This document shows positions 57,345 to 64,000 of a DNA stretch of 64,000 nucleotides, one piece after another. The notes under the pieces were generated by a model. It worked only from the letters and a program-made list of their open reading frames with translations. It was not told the origin of the DNA and searched no databases. Where the stretch lies: positions 62,001 through 126,000 of the forward strand of contig JAETSR010000001.1 in assembly GCA_021769555.1 (NCBI GenBank). Direction: 5' to 3'. Source of the DNA: Clostridiaceae bacterium. GTDB taxonomy: Bacteria > Bacillota > Clostridia > Oscillospirales > Acutalibacteraceae. Within the stretch, counting starts at the first letter, position 1. The number at the start of each line of letters is the position of its first letter. A program made the position numbers and the translations under genes.

Positions 57345-57966
57345 CTTAATCACTAAATTATGTTTATGGCTAACTCGGTGAACAAAGTGTTACCAGCACT
57401 CCGAGGTGTGCGGTATTTCCAGTTTGATTCTGAAGGATACTTTGGTTGATGGCTGCTGATATACAGCGATGGATATTGGATAGACGGAAACCGTCAATGA
57501 AAACGCATATCGCCAAGAGTTATCGCCATATAATGCACGGAACTTCTGGACGCAGTAATAGACACCTCAGTGAGGGATAAGCCTATGGGGTATTGGTGTG
57601 GTAGCCAGTATGACGGAGGTAAAACCAATAATGCGTTTTGTTTTGATGTCAAAGAAATTTGGCTATAACAGAAGTCGCTGGTTAAAGTAGCCGTATGACA
57701 GTTTGTGATGGTCTTAATTATAATACAGAAATTATGATAAAAGAAAACTAACTGAATGGTCGGTGAAATTTACAAGTAAACAATCTTGTGCAGGATTTGG
57801 AAAATCATGAAAGTCCAGTCTAGTCTATAGACAACCAGTGATTTCCGGGGCAAAAAGTTAGGGGTCGCTCCCCGAAGCTCAGTTTTGTCTCCCTGGTGGC
57901 AGAATAATGTGGAAGGTAATGGAGGTAGGGTGAAGATCCAGCCATAAATGTAATTTAGTGATTAAG
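57345..57966 (+). ncRNA. ~620-nt giant structured RNA (ROOL/GOLLD-like candidate)
   Basis: No reading frame. The ends pair over 26 positions with one 2-nt mismatch (57345-57370 with 57941-57966). Inside: AAAACGCAT (57500-57508) pairs perfectly with ATGCGTTTT (57631-57639); hairpins GACGG-AAA-CCGTC, GCTG/CAGC, CTCGG/CCGAG and GGGG-TCGCT-CCCC. Size, phage origin and position between tRNA genes fit the ROOL (about 580 nt) or GOLLD classes described from phages; I cannot confirm the family without a covariance model. Confidence 0.75.
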
Positions 57967-57975
57967 TAAATATAC

Positions 57976-58049
57976 TGAGAATGTGGTGTAATGGTAACAC
58001 ACTGGCTTTGGGAGCCAGGGTTGCGGTTCGAGTCCGACATTTTCAACCA
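57976..58049 (+). tRNA. tRNA-Pro(UGG)
   Basis: Acceptor TGAGAAT/ATTTTCA, anticodon arm CTGGC-TTTGGGA-GCCAG, A73, CCA. T stem only three strong pairs. Confidence 0.88.
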
Positions 58050-58051
58050 TT

Positions 58052-58118
58052 GAAGCGCTTACAGCAATCCAATTTAAGGAATATTCTTTTAAAATATCAC
58101 CCTAAACGCGCTTCACCA
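58052..58118 (+). tRNA. T-armless mini-tRNA, anticodon UUU (Lys-type)
   Basis: 63 nt plus ACCA. Perfect acceptor GAAGCGC/GCGCTTC; TTACAGCAAT then 12 nt with a weak TCC/GGA stem; anticodon stem ATATT/AATAT (58081-58097) with loop CTTTTAA, identical to the full tRNA-Lys at 59718; 10-nt connector in place of variable and T arms. ACCATTG follows, as after the preceding tRNA-Pro. Confidence 0.75.
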
Positions 58119-58120
58119 TT

Positions 58121-58181
58121 GGGATGCTTACAGCAATTTTATAAAATATTTTTTGGGAAAATAATTTTACGCATCCCACCA
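58121..58181 (+). tRNA. T-armless mini-tRNA, anticodon UGG (Pro-type)
   Basis: 57 nt plus ACCA. Perfect acceptor GGGATGC/GCATCCC; TTACAGCAAT block; anticodon stem TATTT/AAATA (58147-58163) with loop TTTGGGA, identical to tRNA-Pro at 57976; 7-nt connector ATTTTAC instead of a T arm. Confidence 0.75.
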
Positions 58182-58206
58182 TTGTAGTTTTATAAGGCTA
58201 CATTAT

Positions 58207-58281
58207 AGCAGAGTAGAGGAAAGGTTCCTTCGGCAGTCTCATAAGCTGCATATGCGGGTTCGAGTCCCGCCTCTGCCCCCA
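58207..58281 (+). tRNA. tRNA-Met(CAU)
   Basis: Acceptor AGCAGAG/CTCTGCC with an A1-C72 mismatch, anticodon arm GCAGT-CTCATAA-GCTGC, T stem GCGGG/CCCGC, CCA. Elongator Met or Ile(CAU with lysidine) cannot be told apart; the three G-C pairs of initiators are absent. Confidence 0.85.
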
Positions 58282-58324
58282 TGCCCACCATGTGAACGCA
58301 TGGAATGAACCCTTCGCATTCTGG

Positions 58325-58411
58325 CAGCGATGAAGTTTAGCAGGTTTTCGATGAAACCGCTGTAAGCTAACGACAGACAGTTGGTAGGTTGCTCTGACCT
58401 TATCAGAGCAA
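58325..58411 (+). ncRNA. Structured RNA between tRNA-Met and tRNA-Gly
   Basis: TTAGC/GCTAA (58337-58370) around GGTTT-TCGATG-AAACC, then a 9-bp hairpin TTGCTCTGA/TCAGAGCAA (58389-58411). Contains GCTGTAAGC (58359-58367), the exact complement of GCTTACAGC in the mini-tRNAs. Confidence 0.5.
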
Positions 58412-58415
58412 ATAT

Positions 58416-58492
58416 GTGGGTATAATGTTTAACAGGTAGCATACCAGTCTTCCAAACTGGGTGTGTGGGTTCAAATCCCATTATCCACTCCA
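58416..58492 (+). tRNA. tRNA-Gly(UCC), uninterrupted
   Basis: Acceptor GTGGGTA/TATCCAC, arm CCAGT-CTTCCAA-ACTGG, U73, CCA. Serves as reference for the interrupted tRNA-Gly in the minus array. Confidence 0.92.
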
Positions 58493-58495
58493 TAT

Positions 58496-58580
58496 GGGGA
58501 TATGGCGAAATTGGCAGACGCGCAAGATTTAGGTTCTTGTGTCGAAAGGCGTATGGGTTCGAGTCCCTTTATCCCTACCA
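58496..58580 (+). tRNA. tRNA-Leu(UAG)
   Basis: Class II, GGGGATA/TATCCCT, arm CAAGA-TTTAGGT-TCTTG, long variable arm, ACCA. Confidence 0.92.
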
Positions 58581-58608
58581 CAAGGTTTTGCTTTCTACAT
58601 AAGAAACG

Positions 58609-58626
58609 CCCCGTCAAAAGACGGGG
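58609..58626. terminator. Bidirectional hairpin
   Basis: CCCCGTC-AAAA-GACGGGG between tRNA-Leu and the converging gene at 58634. Confidence 0.7.
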
Positions 58627-58633
58627 CAACACA

Positions 58634-58846
58634 TCAGATGTCGAGGCCAAGTTTTTCAGCGAGTTCTTCAATCGACATGGAAGCCGCTGCTTTTTCAATT
58701 AGCTCTTTTGCTTTTAGTGGTTTAAGCAGTTCTTCTTTCTTCTTTTGAAGTTCGGCAATTTTTGCATCAATTTTGTCTATCTGGTCTTGAGTGCGCTGCT
58801 CTGTTGTACGCTTTGGTCGTTTTGTGGCCTTTGCTTCTTCGCTCAT
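58634..58846 (-). CDS. Small charged protein inside tRNA array
   Basis: 70 aa from ATG 58846 (GGAGG upstream). KATKRPKRTTEQRTQDQID then a Lys/Glu coiled coil (KIAELQKKKEELLKPLKAKEL) ending MSIEELAEKLGLDI. Short proteins with this layout are common on Clostridia mobile elements; function unknown. Opposite to the tRNAs. Confidence 0.72.
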   Translation of the reverse strand: MSEEAKATKRPKRTTEQRTQDQIDKIDAKIAELQKKKEELLKPLKAKELIEKAAASMSIEELAEKLGLDI

Positions 58847-58922
58847 TAGGTGCACCTCCATAATGAAATATTGTGCAGTTATTATATCATACAGTGCTGT
58901 CTTTTGCAAGTAAATTTTATAT

Positions 58923-59013
58923 TGGGGTATCGCCAAGAGGTAAGGCATCAGACTTTGACTCTGACAAGAACAGCAATGTTCGACCGCTGGTTCAAATCCA
59001 GCTACCCCAACCA
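58923..59013 (+). tRNA. tRNA-Gln(UUG) with enlarged variable arm
   Basis: Acceptor TGGGGTA/TACCCCA, arm TCAGA-CTTTGAC-TCTGA, T stem GCTGG/CCAGC, ACCA. The variable region is 21 nt rather than 4-5 and holds GAAC-AGCAAT-GTTC, i.e. the ACAGCAAT block of the mini-tRNAs in a hairpin loop. A73 instead of G73. Confidence 0.85.
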
Positions 59014-59016
59014 TAT

Positions 59017-59092
59017 GGCACCATAGGCGAACGGTTAAGCCGCCGTCCTTTCAAGTCGGAGATTGTGGGTTCAAATCCCGCTGGTGTCACCA
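59017..59092 (+). tRNA. tRNA-Glu(UUC)
   Basis: Acceptor GGCACCA/TGGTGTC, loop CTTTCAA, CCA; one mismatch in the anticodon stem. Confidence 0.9.
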
Positions 59093-59124
59093 ATTAAAGT
59101 ATTTATAGAAAGGCAGAACACAAA

Positions 59125-59343
59125 ATGCCAAAGGCAGAAGTACGAGTGATAAGAAAAATTCCAATTTCTGAATCTGGGCCACTTCTTACATGTAGAACAG
59201 TTTCTGGCGATGAGTATGTAATATCTCAAAATCCAGAACGAAAGAAATTTACATTGTGGCATAAGGTAGAAACTGGTTTTGTGAAATGCGGTATTGCAGA
59301 TCTTCCATTTGATTTAGAAGATAAGATACCATGGAATAAATAA
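59125..59343 (+). CDS. Small protein inside tRNA array
   Basis: 72 aa. VRVIRKIPISESGPLLTCRTVSGDEYVIS is beta-rich (SH3/OB-like). AAAGG upstream. Lies between tRNA-Glu and tRNA-Ser in the same orientation, so co-transcribed. Unknown; RNA contact possible. Confidence 0.65.
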   Translation: MPKAEVRVIRKIPISESGPLLTCRTVSGDEYVISQNPERKKFTLWHKVETGFVKCGIADLPFDLEDKIPWNK

Positions 59344-59347
59344 ATAT

Positions 59348-59438
59348 GGTGGAGTGGCAGAGCGGTTTAATGCACCTGTCTTGAAAACAGGAGGGCGTGA
59401 TGAGCGTTCCGTGGGTTCAAATCCTACCTCCATCGCCA
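59348..59438 (+). tRNA. tRNA-Ser(UGA)
   Basis: Class II with acceptor GGTGGAG/CTCCATC, loop CTTGAAA, G73, CCA. Confidence 0.93.
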
Positions 59439-59480
59439 GCGAGATAACTTTCGTTTATCGAAACGCCTCTCGCATATATA

Positions 59481-59566
59481 GGGGATCGGCAGAGATGGTG
59501 AGCTGCGGCAGACTGTAAATCTGTTGCCTACGGGCTGAGTAGGTTCAAATCCTACATTCCCTACCA
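59481..59566 (+). tRNA. tRNA-Tyr(GUA)
   Basis: Class II with GGGGAT start, arm CAGA-CTGTAAA-TCTG, ACCA. Confidence 0.93.
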
Positions 59567-59574
59567 AACAGGGT

Positions 59575-59712
59575 CGCACCCTCTGGTGAAAGTCCAGCGC
59601 AGGCAAAACGCGATAGGTAACCTAAACGCTGTAAGCAAAGCGGCAAGCCGATTCGGAGCGCGGCGGGATAATGCACCCCAACGGAACCTTGTGAGTCTGA
59701 AAAAGTGCATTC
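59575..59712 (+). ncRNA. Structured RNA between tRNA-Tyr and tRNA-Lys
   Basis: Hairpins CTGG-TGAAAGT-CCAG (59583-59597), CGCT/AGCG around GTAAGCAA, CCGATTCGG, and ATGCAC/GTGCAT (59671-59710). Contains GCTGTAAGC (59628-59636) like the RNA at 58325 and the GAAAG loop of the minus array. Confidence 0.5.
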
Positions 59713-59717
59713 TGTAT

Positions 59718-59793
59718 GCGTCTGTAGCTCAGTTGGAAGAGCAGTAGACTTTTAATCTATTGGTCGGGGGTTCGAGTCCCTTCAGACGCACCA
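59718..59793 (+). tRNA. tRNA-Lys(UUU)
   Basis: Acceptor GCGTCTG/CAGACGC, loop CTTTTAA, A73, CCA. Confidence 0.95.
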
Positions 59794-59849
59794 ATGCTCA
59801 GTTCGTTATGCTATTTTTGATGGTACTATAGACTGATCATCTATACAAG

Positions 59850-59901
59850 GCCCAATTATAGAAACGTAGTGGCTATAGACACACTTCTACGGAGGCTGGG
59901 C
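59850..59901 (+). ncRNA. Small hairpin RNA upstream of tRNA-Asn
   Basis: GCCCA/TGGGC closes a CGTAG/CTACG hairpin; no ACCA end. CTATAGAC repeats in and before it. Confidence 0.4.
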
Positions 59902-59909
59902 AAAAACAT

Positions 59910-59983
59910 GGCTCTGTAGTCCAGTGGTAGAACGGCAGACTGTTAATCTGTATTCGTGGGTTCGATCCCCACCAGAGCCTCCA
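59910..59983 (+). tRNA. tRNA-Asn(GUU)
   Basis: Acceptor GGCTCTG/CAGAGCC, loop CTGTTAA, CCA; U73 rather than the usual G73. Confidence 0.92.
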
Positions 59984-59999
59984 TTGAAATAAATATTCT

Positions 60000-60263
60000 T
60001 TACAAGTTTGATATAAGTTGGAATGATGATGTCATAAGATGAAGATCGCCATACTCATCTTTTGAAAATTTGTTTTCTTCTACAAAAAAGAAGCATCGTA
60101 ATAATCCAGAGGATATTTTAGGTACAACAAAAAATAAATGATTTACGATATAAAGCGAATCTTCAAATATGTCGGAATCTCCAAGCAGAATTGGTTCAGG
60201 CATATCAATAGTAGGATCATTTGCCCATATTGTGTAGGCGTTCCATAATTCTTGTTCTGTCAT
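60000..60263 (-). CDS. Hypothetical protein
   Basis: 87 aa, follows the HTH gene in a two-gene minus-strand unit converging on the tRNA array. WNAYTIWANDPTIDMPEPILL; unknown. Confidence 0.58.
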   Translation of the reverse strand: MTEQELWNAYTIWANDPTIDMPEPILLGDSDIFEDSLYIVNHLFFVVPKISSGLLRCFFFVEENKFSKDEYGDLHLMTSSFQLISNL

Positions 60264-60274
60264 TTGTAATCACT

Positions 60275-60514
60275 CTATTTCACTTTATGTAGTGGGTATG
60301 CAATAAGCAGGTCGTTCATATTCACTTCAAGTTCAGAAGCAAGCATATAAAGACTAGAAACATGGATATCTGTATCTTTTGATATCCAATTTCTAATTTG
60401 TCTGTCTGAGCATCCGATGTTTTCTGCTAATTGCTCATGAGTTATGTTGCGCGAACAAATAAGTGAACGTAGTTTTTGAGAACTTAGCAACATAGTACAT
60501 GTGGGCATTAACAA
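60275..60514 (-). CDS. XRE-type regulator
   Basis: 79 aa, TTG start at 60514 six nt after GGAGGT. HTH: EQLAENIGCSDRQIRNWISKDTDIHVSSLYMLASELEV. Divergent from the structural module, so it may control late genes. Palindromes GGAAAT-CA-ATTTCC (60564-60577) and CCAA-AAA-TTGG (60576-60586) upstream are candidate operators. Confidence 0.75.
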   Translation of the reverse strand: MLMPTCTMLLSSQKLRSLICSRNITHEQLAENIGCSDRQIRNWISKDTDIHVSSLYMLASELEVNMNDLLIAYPLHKVK

Positions 60515-60563
60515 AATTCACCTCCCATACTATTAGCATATATAAAAATGTGCCAATAGTCCA

Positions 60564-60586
60564 GGAAATCAATTTCCAAAAATTGG
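60564..60586. promoter_or_regulatory. Overlapping palindromes, candidate operator
   Basis: Two adjacent inverted repeats between the XRE gene and the terminase genes. Confidence 0.4.
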
Positions 60587-60627
60587 TTTTATTTACTTTA
60601 AATAGAATTACAGATAAATATTTGAAA

Positions 60628-60656
60628 CAGCCTAGAAAACTCTAGGCTGTTTTGTT
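60628..60656 (+). terminator. Hairpin with T tail before terminase genes
   Basis: CAGCCTAGA-AAAC-TCTAGGCTG then TTTTGTT: terminator or attenuator of the late operon leader. Confidence 0.6.
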
Positions 60657-60677
60657 ATATAGAAAGGAGATATTATA

Positions 60678-61667
60678 GTGGCGGCGAAAAAACAGTTAAA
60701 GAAAACTTCATCTGCTTCAATGTCGAAAATAAACAAAAATGCAAAGCTATCAGAGATCGAGTCGCCAGTTGTTACGGACGAAACATATAGATGCTCTTGT
60801 TGTGGACACAAATATCCAAAGCAAGAGGGTAATTTCAATGTGTCAAAATCTCCTATCTATGCTGGCAATAATGGATATGTAACTATTTGTAAGAAATGCC
60901 TTTGCAAATTGTTTGAGCAGTATGTTAAGTTTTTTGATAAAGATGAGTATGCGGCTGCTGAACGCATATGTCAGATTACAGATATGGTTTTAGATGATGA
61001 CGCATGGGATGCGTCAAGGAAAATTACTGCTAGTCGTAATAGAATGAGTACTTATATTTCTAAATTAAACCTGAGACAGACAGAGGGCGAAACGTATTCA
61101 GATACCCTGATAAGGCGTTGGGAGGCTCAAGTTGAAAACGCAGAGAGCATAGAAGCTGCTGCAGAAAACGATGATATTGAGATTAGTAAAGAAACCATAC
61201 AGCGGTTTGGACTAGGTTTTGACGATAACGCTTATAAGGTTATGGAGAACGAGTATAACAGTTGGGTAGATAAATATGGAGAGCCTATTGATAAGCGCCA
61301 GGAAGAACTATATACATCTATGTGCTACTTAAAATACAATCTTCAACAGAGTGTTCAGAACAACAATGCAAGTATTGGGCCGTTGGCAAATTCTTATAAA
61401 GGATATATCGAAGCTGCAACAACTGAAATTGAGGATAGAAATAAGAAAGCCGAAGTTGAGGTAGAAGTTGCGCCACTCGGCATGTTAATACGGGATATTG
61501 AAAATCATTGTCCAGCGGAGTTTTATAAAGACAAAAAATTGTATGCAGATTTTGACAAGCTCAAGGAGTATATAACACGGTTTATGGCTAGGCCGTTACG
61601 AAATATTTTAACAGGTTCCAAAGAATTAGATAAGGAATATAATTTGTCTGGCTCGGAGGAACAGTAA
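60678..61667 (+). CDS. terS: Terminase small subunit-like protein
   Basis: 329 aa, GTG start (AAAGGAG upstream). An N-terminal zinc-finger-like block CSCCGHKYPKQEGNF ... ICKKCLCKLFEQYV is followed by a helical region with AERICQITDMVLDDDAWDA. Large zinc-finger small terminases of this sort precede TerL in Bacilli/Clostridia phages. Assignment rests on position and this block; the rest is unlike classical TerS. Confidence 0.68.
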   Translation: MAAKKQLKKTSSASMSKINKNAKLSEIESPVVTDETYRCSCCGHKYPKQEGNFNVSKSPIYAGNNGYVTICKKCLCKLFEQYVKFFDKDEYAAAERICQITDMVLDDDAWDASRKITASRNRMSTYISKLNLRQTEGETYSDTLIRRWEAQVENAESIEAAAENDDIEISKETIQRFGLGFDDNAYKVMENEYNSWVDKYGEPIDKRQEELYTSMCYLKYNLQQSVQNNNASIGPLANSYKGYIEAATTEIEDRNKKAEVEVEVAPLGMLIRDIENHCPAEFYKDKKLYADFDKLKEYITRFMARPLRNILTGSKELDKEYNLSGSEEQ

Positions 61668-63467
61668 ATGGACTACTTGAAACTTGCTGATAAGCGGCAA
61701 AAAAATGTGCATACAAACTTTTCAAGTAATCACTATCTAGGTGACCAAAATCATGTAATGAAATTGATAGACTGGATAACATTTTGGCGTAGAAATCCAA
61801 GCCGATTTGTGCAGAGATATTTTGGCATAACGCTTCATTTGTACCAGCATATAATTTTATTCTTGATGGACATATATCCAAGTATCTGTATTGTGGCAGC
61901 ACGAAGTGCGGCAAAATCATTTATTATTGCAGTATATGCTTGCAAAGAGGCCATATTAAGACCAGGTGCAAGAATAGTAGTAGCTTCGGCAACAAAGAAA
62001 CAGGCGCGATTGATTGTATCAGAAAAGATTAAGAAAGAAATTATACCACGCTCTCCGTTACTTGAAGAAGAGATTGATACAATTAAAGATAGTCAGAATG
62101 AAATAGAAGTTGTATTTAAGAACGGTAGCTCTATTGTAGTGGTGGCAGCAAACGAAAATTCTCGTGGATATCGTGCTACTGTTATAATTTACGAAGAGTT
62201 CAGAATGATAGTTAAGAATATTATTGATACCGTACTTTCTCCGTTTCTTTACGCACGGCAACTTCCTTTTATGGAATACGAAGAATACGAGGATTTATTA
62301 GAGGAACCAAAAGAAATTTTCATTAGTTCTGCATGGTATAAGAACCATTGGATGTGGACAACCATGAAAACTTTTGTTAAAGATATGTTACAGAAAGATT
62401 CATCGGTGCTAATTGCAATGGATTATAGTATTGCACTTAGGCATAAAATAAAGACTCGTAGTTTCTTAGTAAAAGAAAGGCAAAAACTTGATGGTATTGC
62501 GTGGGCAATAGAATATGAGAATCAGATGATTTCAGAAAATGCACACGCATATTTTACATACGATATGTTAAATAAAAACAGAGTGCTTAAAAGGCCGTTT
62601 TATCCAAGAAAAAATGAAGATGTGCTGTCTCGAATTAAGCCAAAAGATATTCTTCCAAAACAGCCTGGGGAAATACGTGTTGTATCTTGCGATATAGCAC
62701 CAGAGGGCGGCTCTGGAAATGACAATTCGATTTTTAGCTTAATTCGTGCTCTGCCAGAAAGTAAAGAGTATAAGGCAACCGATACTAATGGAGAGCAAAT
62801 AAGGATTCAGCAAGGGTACAGGCGGCAAGTCGTTTATATAGAAACACAAACTGAATTTGAAACTACGAAGCAGGCTATTCGCATTAAGCAGCTATTTTCA
62901 GATTTTGATGCAGACTATTGTGTGCTTGATACCAGAAATGCAGGTGTTAGTATTTTCGATTCGCTTGCTAAGGTGTTATACGATGAAGAAAGAAATGTTG
63001 AGTATACACCTTGGACTTGTATGAATGATGATAAATTGAGATCAAGAATCGTGATAGCTGGACAAGAGCCTGTAGTATATTCTGTAAAAGCACAGTTAGA
63101 AACAAATAGTAAGATTGCGGTCTGTATGAGAAATACCCTTGAAAATAACATGATTGAACTGTTGGTAAATAACCAAGAGGGTTTGGAAGAGTTGCAGAAG
63201 ATTGTTAAAGGGTATGATATGTTTGACGTAGACGAGCAGGTGTTTTATGAAAGGCCATTTCTTGAGACAGTTGCACTTATCAATGAAATGATAGCGCTTG
63301 ATTATACAGTGATGAGCCAGACGGGTGCTATTCGTATTGAAGAAAAAGCTGGAGCACGTAAGGATAGATATACATCTGTGTCATACGGCAATTACTTTAT
63401 AGAATTGCTTGGGAACGATCTGCATTCAGATGATGATGAATATGAGTTTTTAGCTCTATATAATTAA
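61668..63467 (+). CDS. terL: Terminase large subunit
   Basis: DNA-packaging motor ATPase-nuclease, 599 aa. Walker A variant VAARSAAKSFIIAVY at ~85, motif VASATKKQARLIV, Walker B VIIYEEFRM at ~180, and nuclease motif VVSCDIAPEGGSGNDNS at ~345 with further Asp in VLDTRNAG. Starts one base after TerS stops. Confidence 0.93.
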   Translation: MDYLKLADKRQKNVHTNFSSNHYLGDQNHVMKLIDWITFWRRNPSRFVQRYFGITLHLYQHIILFLMDIYPSICIVAARSAAKSFIIAVYACKEAILRPGARIVVASATKKQARLIVSEKIKKEIIPRSPLLEEEIDTIKDSQNEIEVVFKNGSSIVVVAANENSRGYRATVIIYEEFRMIVKNIIDTVLSPFLYARQLPFMEYEEYEDLLEEPKEIFISSAWYKNHWMWTTMKTFVKDMLQKDSSVLIAMDYSIALRHKIKTRSFLVKERQKLDGIAWAIEYENQMISENAHAYFTYDMLNKNRVLKRPFYPRKNEDVLSRIKPKDILPKQPGEIRVVSCDIAPEGGSGNDNSIFSLIRALPESKEYKATDTNGEQIRIQQGYRRQVVYIETQTEFETTKQAIRIKQLFSDFDADYCVLDTRNAGVSIFDSLAKVLYDEERNVEYTPWTCMNDDKLRSRIVIAGQEPVVYSVKAQLETNSKIAVCMRNTLENNMIELLVNNQEGLEELQKIVKGYDMFDVDEQVFYERPFLETVALINEMIALDYTVMSQTGAIRIEEKAGARKDRYTSVSYGNYFIELLGNDLHSDDDEYEFLALYN

Positions 63468-63486
63468 GGGGAGGTGAAGATAAAAA

Positions 63487-64000
63487 GTGGCTGGTTCAAG
63501 ATTTAATCTTTTCTCAAATGGTAAATCAGAGAAAAGTTCTGTTAAGAATGAAACAAATAGCGTTGAAATAAATCAAAGCGATGGGTTGTTATATGAGCTT
63601 AATACTGGTTTAGGCGTTACATACATGAACATTGTAAACGCTAACGCAAGAGGAAGATCGCCATACTCTGCAAAAGAAATTTCTGAAATGGCGCAAGACC
63701 CAATGAACCATATTACTCAGTTGCGCAGATGGGCAAAATGGGCGTATTACTCAAATGGAGTTATCACTACGGCTATTGATAGTTTGCGAAGTCTTCATTC
63801 CCTAGACTATGTTGTTGTGGCTAGACCTAAAAAGGCTGGTGCCAAGCGTGGTGGATTTCGTAGTAGTGCCGACAAGATGAATAGTGTATTGCGATCTATG
63901 AGATACAAAGAAGTAATTAGAGATGCAATTTTTCATGACGCGAATGATGGAATGTATGTCGCGTATATGGAAACTCGAACAGTGCCAGTTGATCGAAAGG
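63487..64000 (+). CDS. Portal protein, N-terminal part, cut by window edge
   Basis: About 171 residues visible from GTG 63487 (GGGGAGGTG upstream). ARGRSPYSAKEISEMAQDPMNHITQLRRWAKWAYYSNGVITTAIDSL is typical of phage portal N-termini, and it follows TerL directly. Confidence 0.8.
   Translation, partial: MAGSRFNLFSNGKSEKSSVKNETNSVEINQSDGLLYELNTGLGVTYMNIVNANARGRSPYSAKEISEMAQDPMNHITQLRRWAKWAYYSNGVITTAIDSLRSLHSLDYVVVARPKKAGAKRGGFRSSADKMNSVLRSMRYKEVIRDAIFHDANDGMYVAYMETRTVPVDRK

Noticed and set aside
57331..57980. RNase P RNA, because of a GAAAGTCC string
   Set aside because: Other universally conserved RNase P elements (such as ACAGAA in the right context) and the expected fold are missing; the long terminal stem fits a large phage RNA better.

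Overview
The window is part of a large double-stranded DNA phage (or prophage) of a low-GC Gram-positive host, most likely a gut Clostridia species. Grounds: strong AGGAGG-type ribosome sites almost everywhere; sigma-A promoters of the TTGACA-17-TATAAT type; small Cys-ribbon, DUF551-like and LIDADK-type proteins typical of Clostridia phages; a terminase and portal at the right end; an XRE repressor plus ImmA-type protease and a tyrosine recombinase, which suggest a temperate lifestyle. The host assignment is inference.

Layout. (1) 1-12.1 kb, minus strand: replication and recombination (DnaE, primase-helicase, PD-(D/E)XK nuclease, SSB, DUF1071 annealing protein, HD protein), then DNA methyltransferase genes interrupted by long poly-G tracts, a cysteine desulfurase and a TROVE/DUF2828-like RNA-binding-type protein. 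(2) 12.17-13.72 kb, minus: tRNA array with aberrant tRNAs and unknown structured RNAs. (3) 13.7-24.7 kb: SPFH membrane protein, lysogeny switch (16.8-17.8 kb), a 1013-residue methylase-helicase, hypothetical genes. (4) 24.8-39.1 kb, minus: about 30 small genes, many in cassettes made of one shared phage promoter, a ribosome site, one or a few genes and a hairpin terminator; two plus-strand genes sit among them; a sigma-like protein lies at the upstream end. (5) 39.1-41.4 kb: C-rich non-coding divide between the arms, recombinase, and a possible attachment or origin structure. (6) 41.4-57.1 kb, plus: SF2 helicase-like ATPase, a long run of tightly overlapping small genes, a YonO/QDE-1-like two-barrel RNA polymerase (938 aa), metallophosphoesterase and HU. 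(7) 57.18-59.98 kb, plus: second tRNA array led by its own promoter, with a ~620-nt giant structured RNA. (8) 60.0-64 kb: small regulator, terminase subunits, portal (cut by the window end).

Most unusual content. Three 57-63-nt RNAs (excluding the encoded ACCA) have a perfect 7-bp acceptor stem followed by ACCA, a conserved TTACAGCAAT block, a normal anticodon arm and no T arm. Each repeats the anticodon loop of a full-length tRNA of the same phage (Lys UUU, Pro UGG, Met CAU). Two further tRNAs (Gly UCC, Ile GAU) carry ~50-nt insertions just 5' of U33 containing the related block TAACAGCAA, and a Gln tRNA carries ACAGCAAT in an enlarged variable arm. With a TROVE-like gene next door and several other structured RNAs between the tRNAs, this looks like an undescribed tRNA-derived RNA system.

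A second theme is autonomous transcription: a phage-encoded single-chain RNA polymerase candidate, a sigma-like factor and about 19 copies of a non-canonical promoter. A third is possible phase variation: five G/C tracts of 6-9 nt in DNA methyltransferase genes, two of them out of frame.
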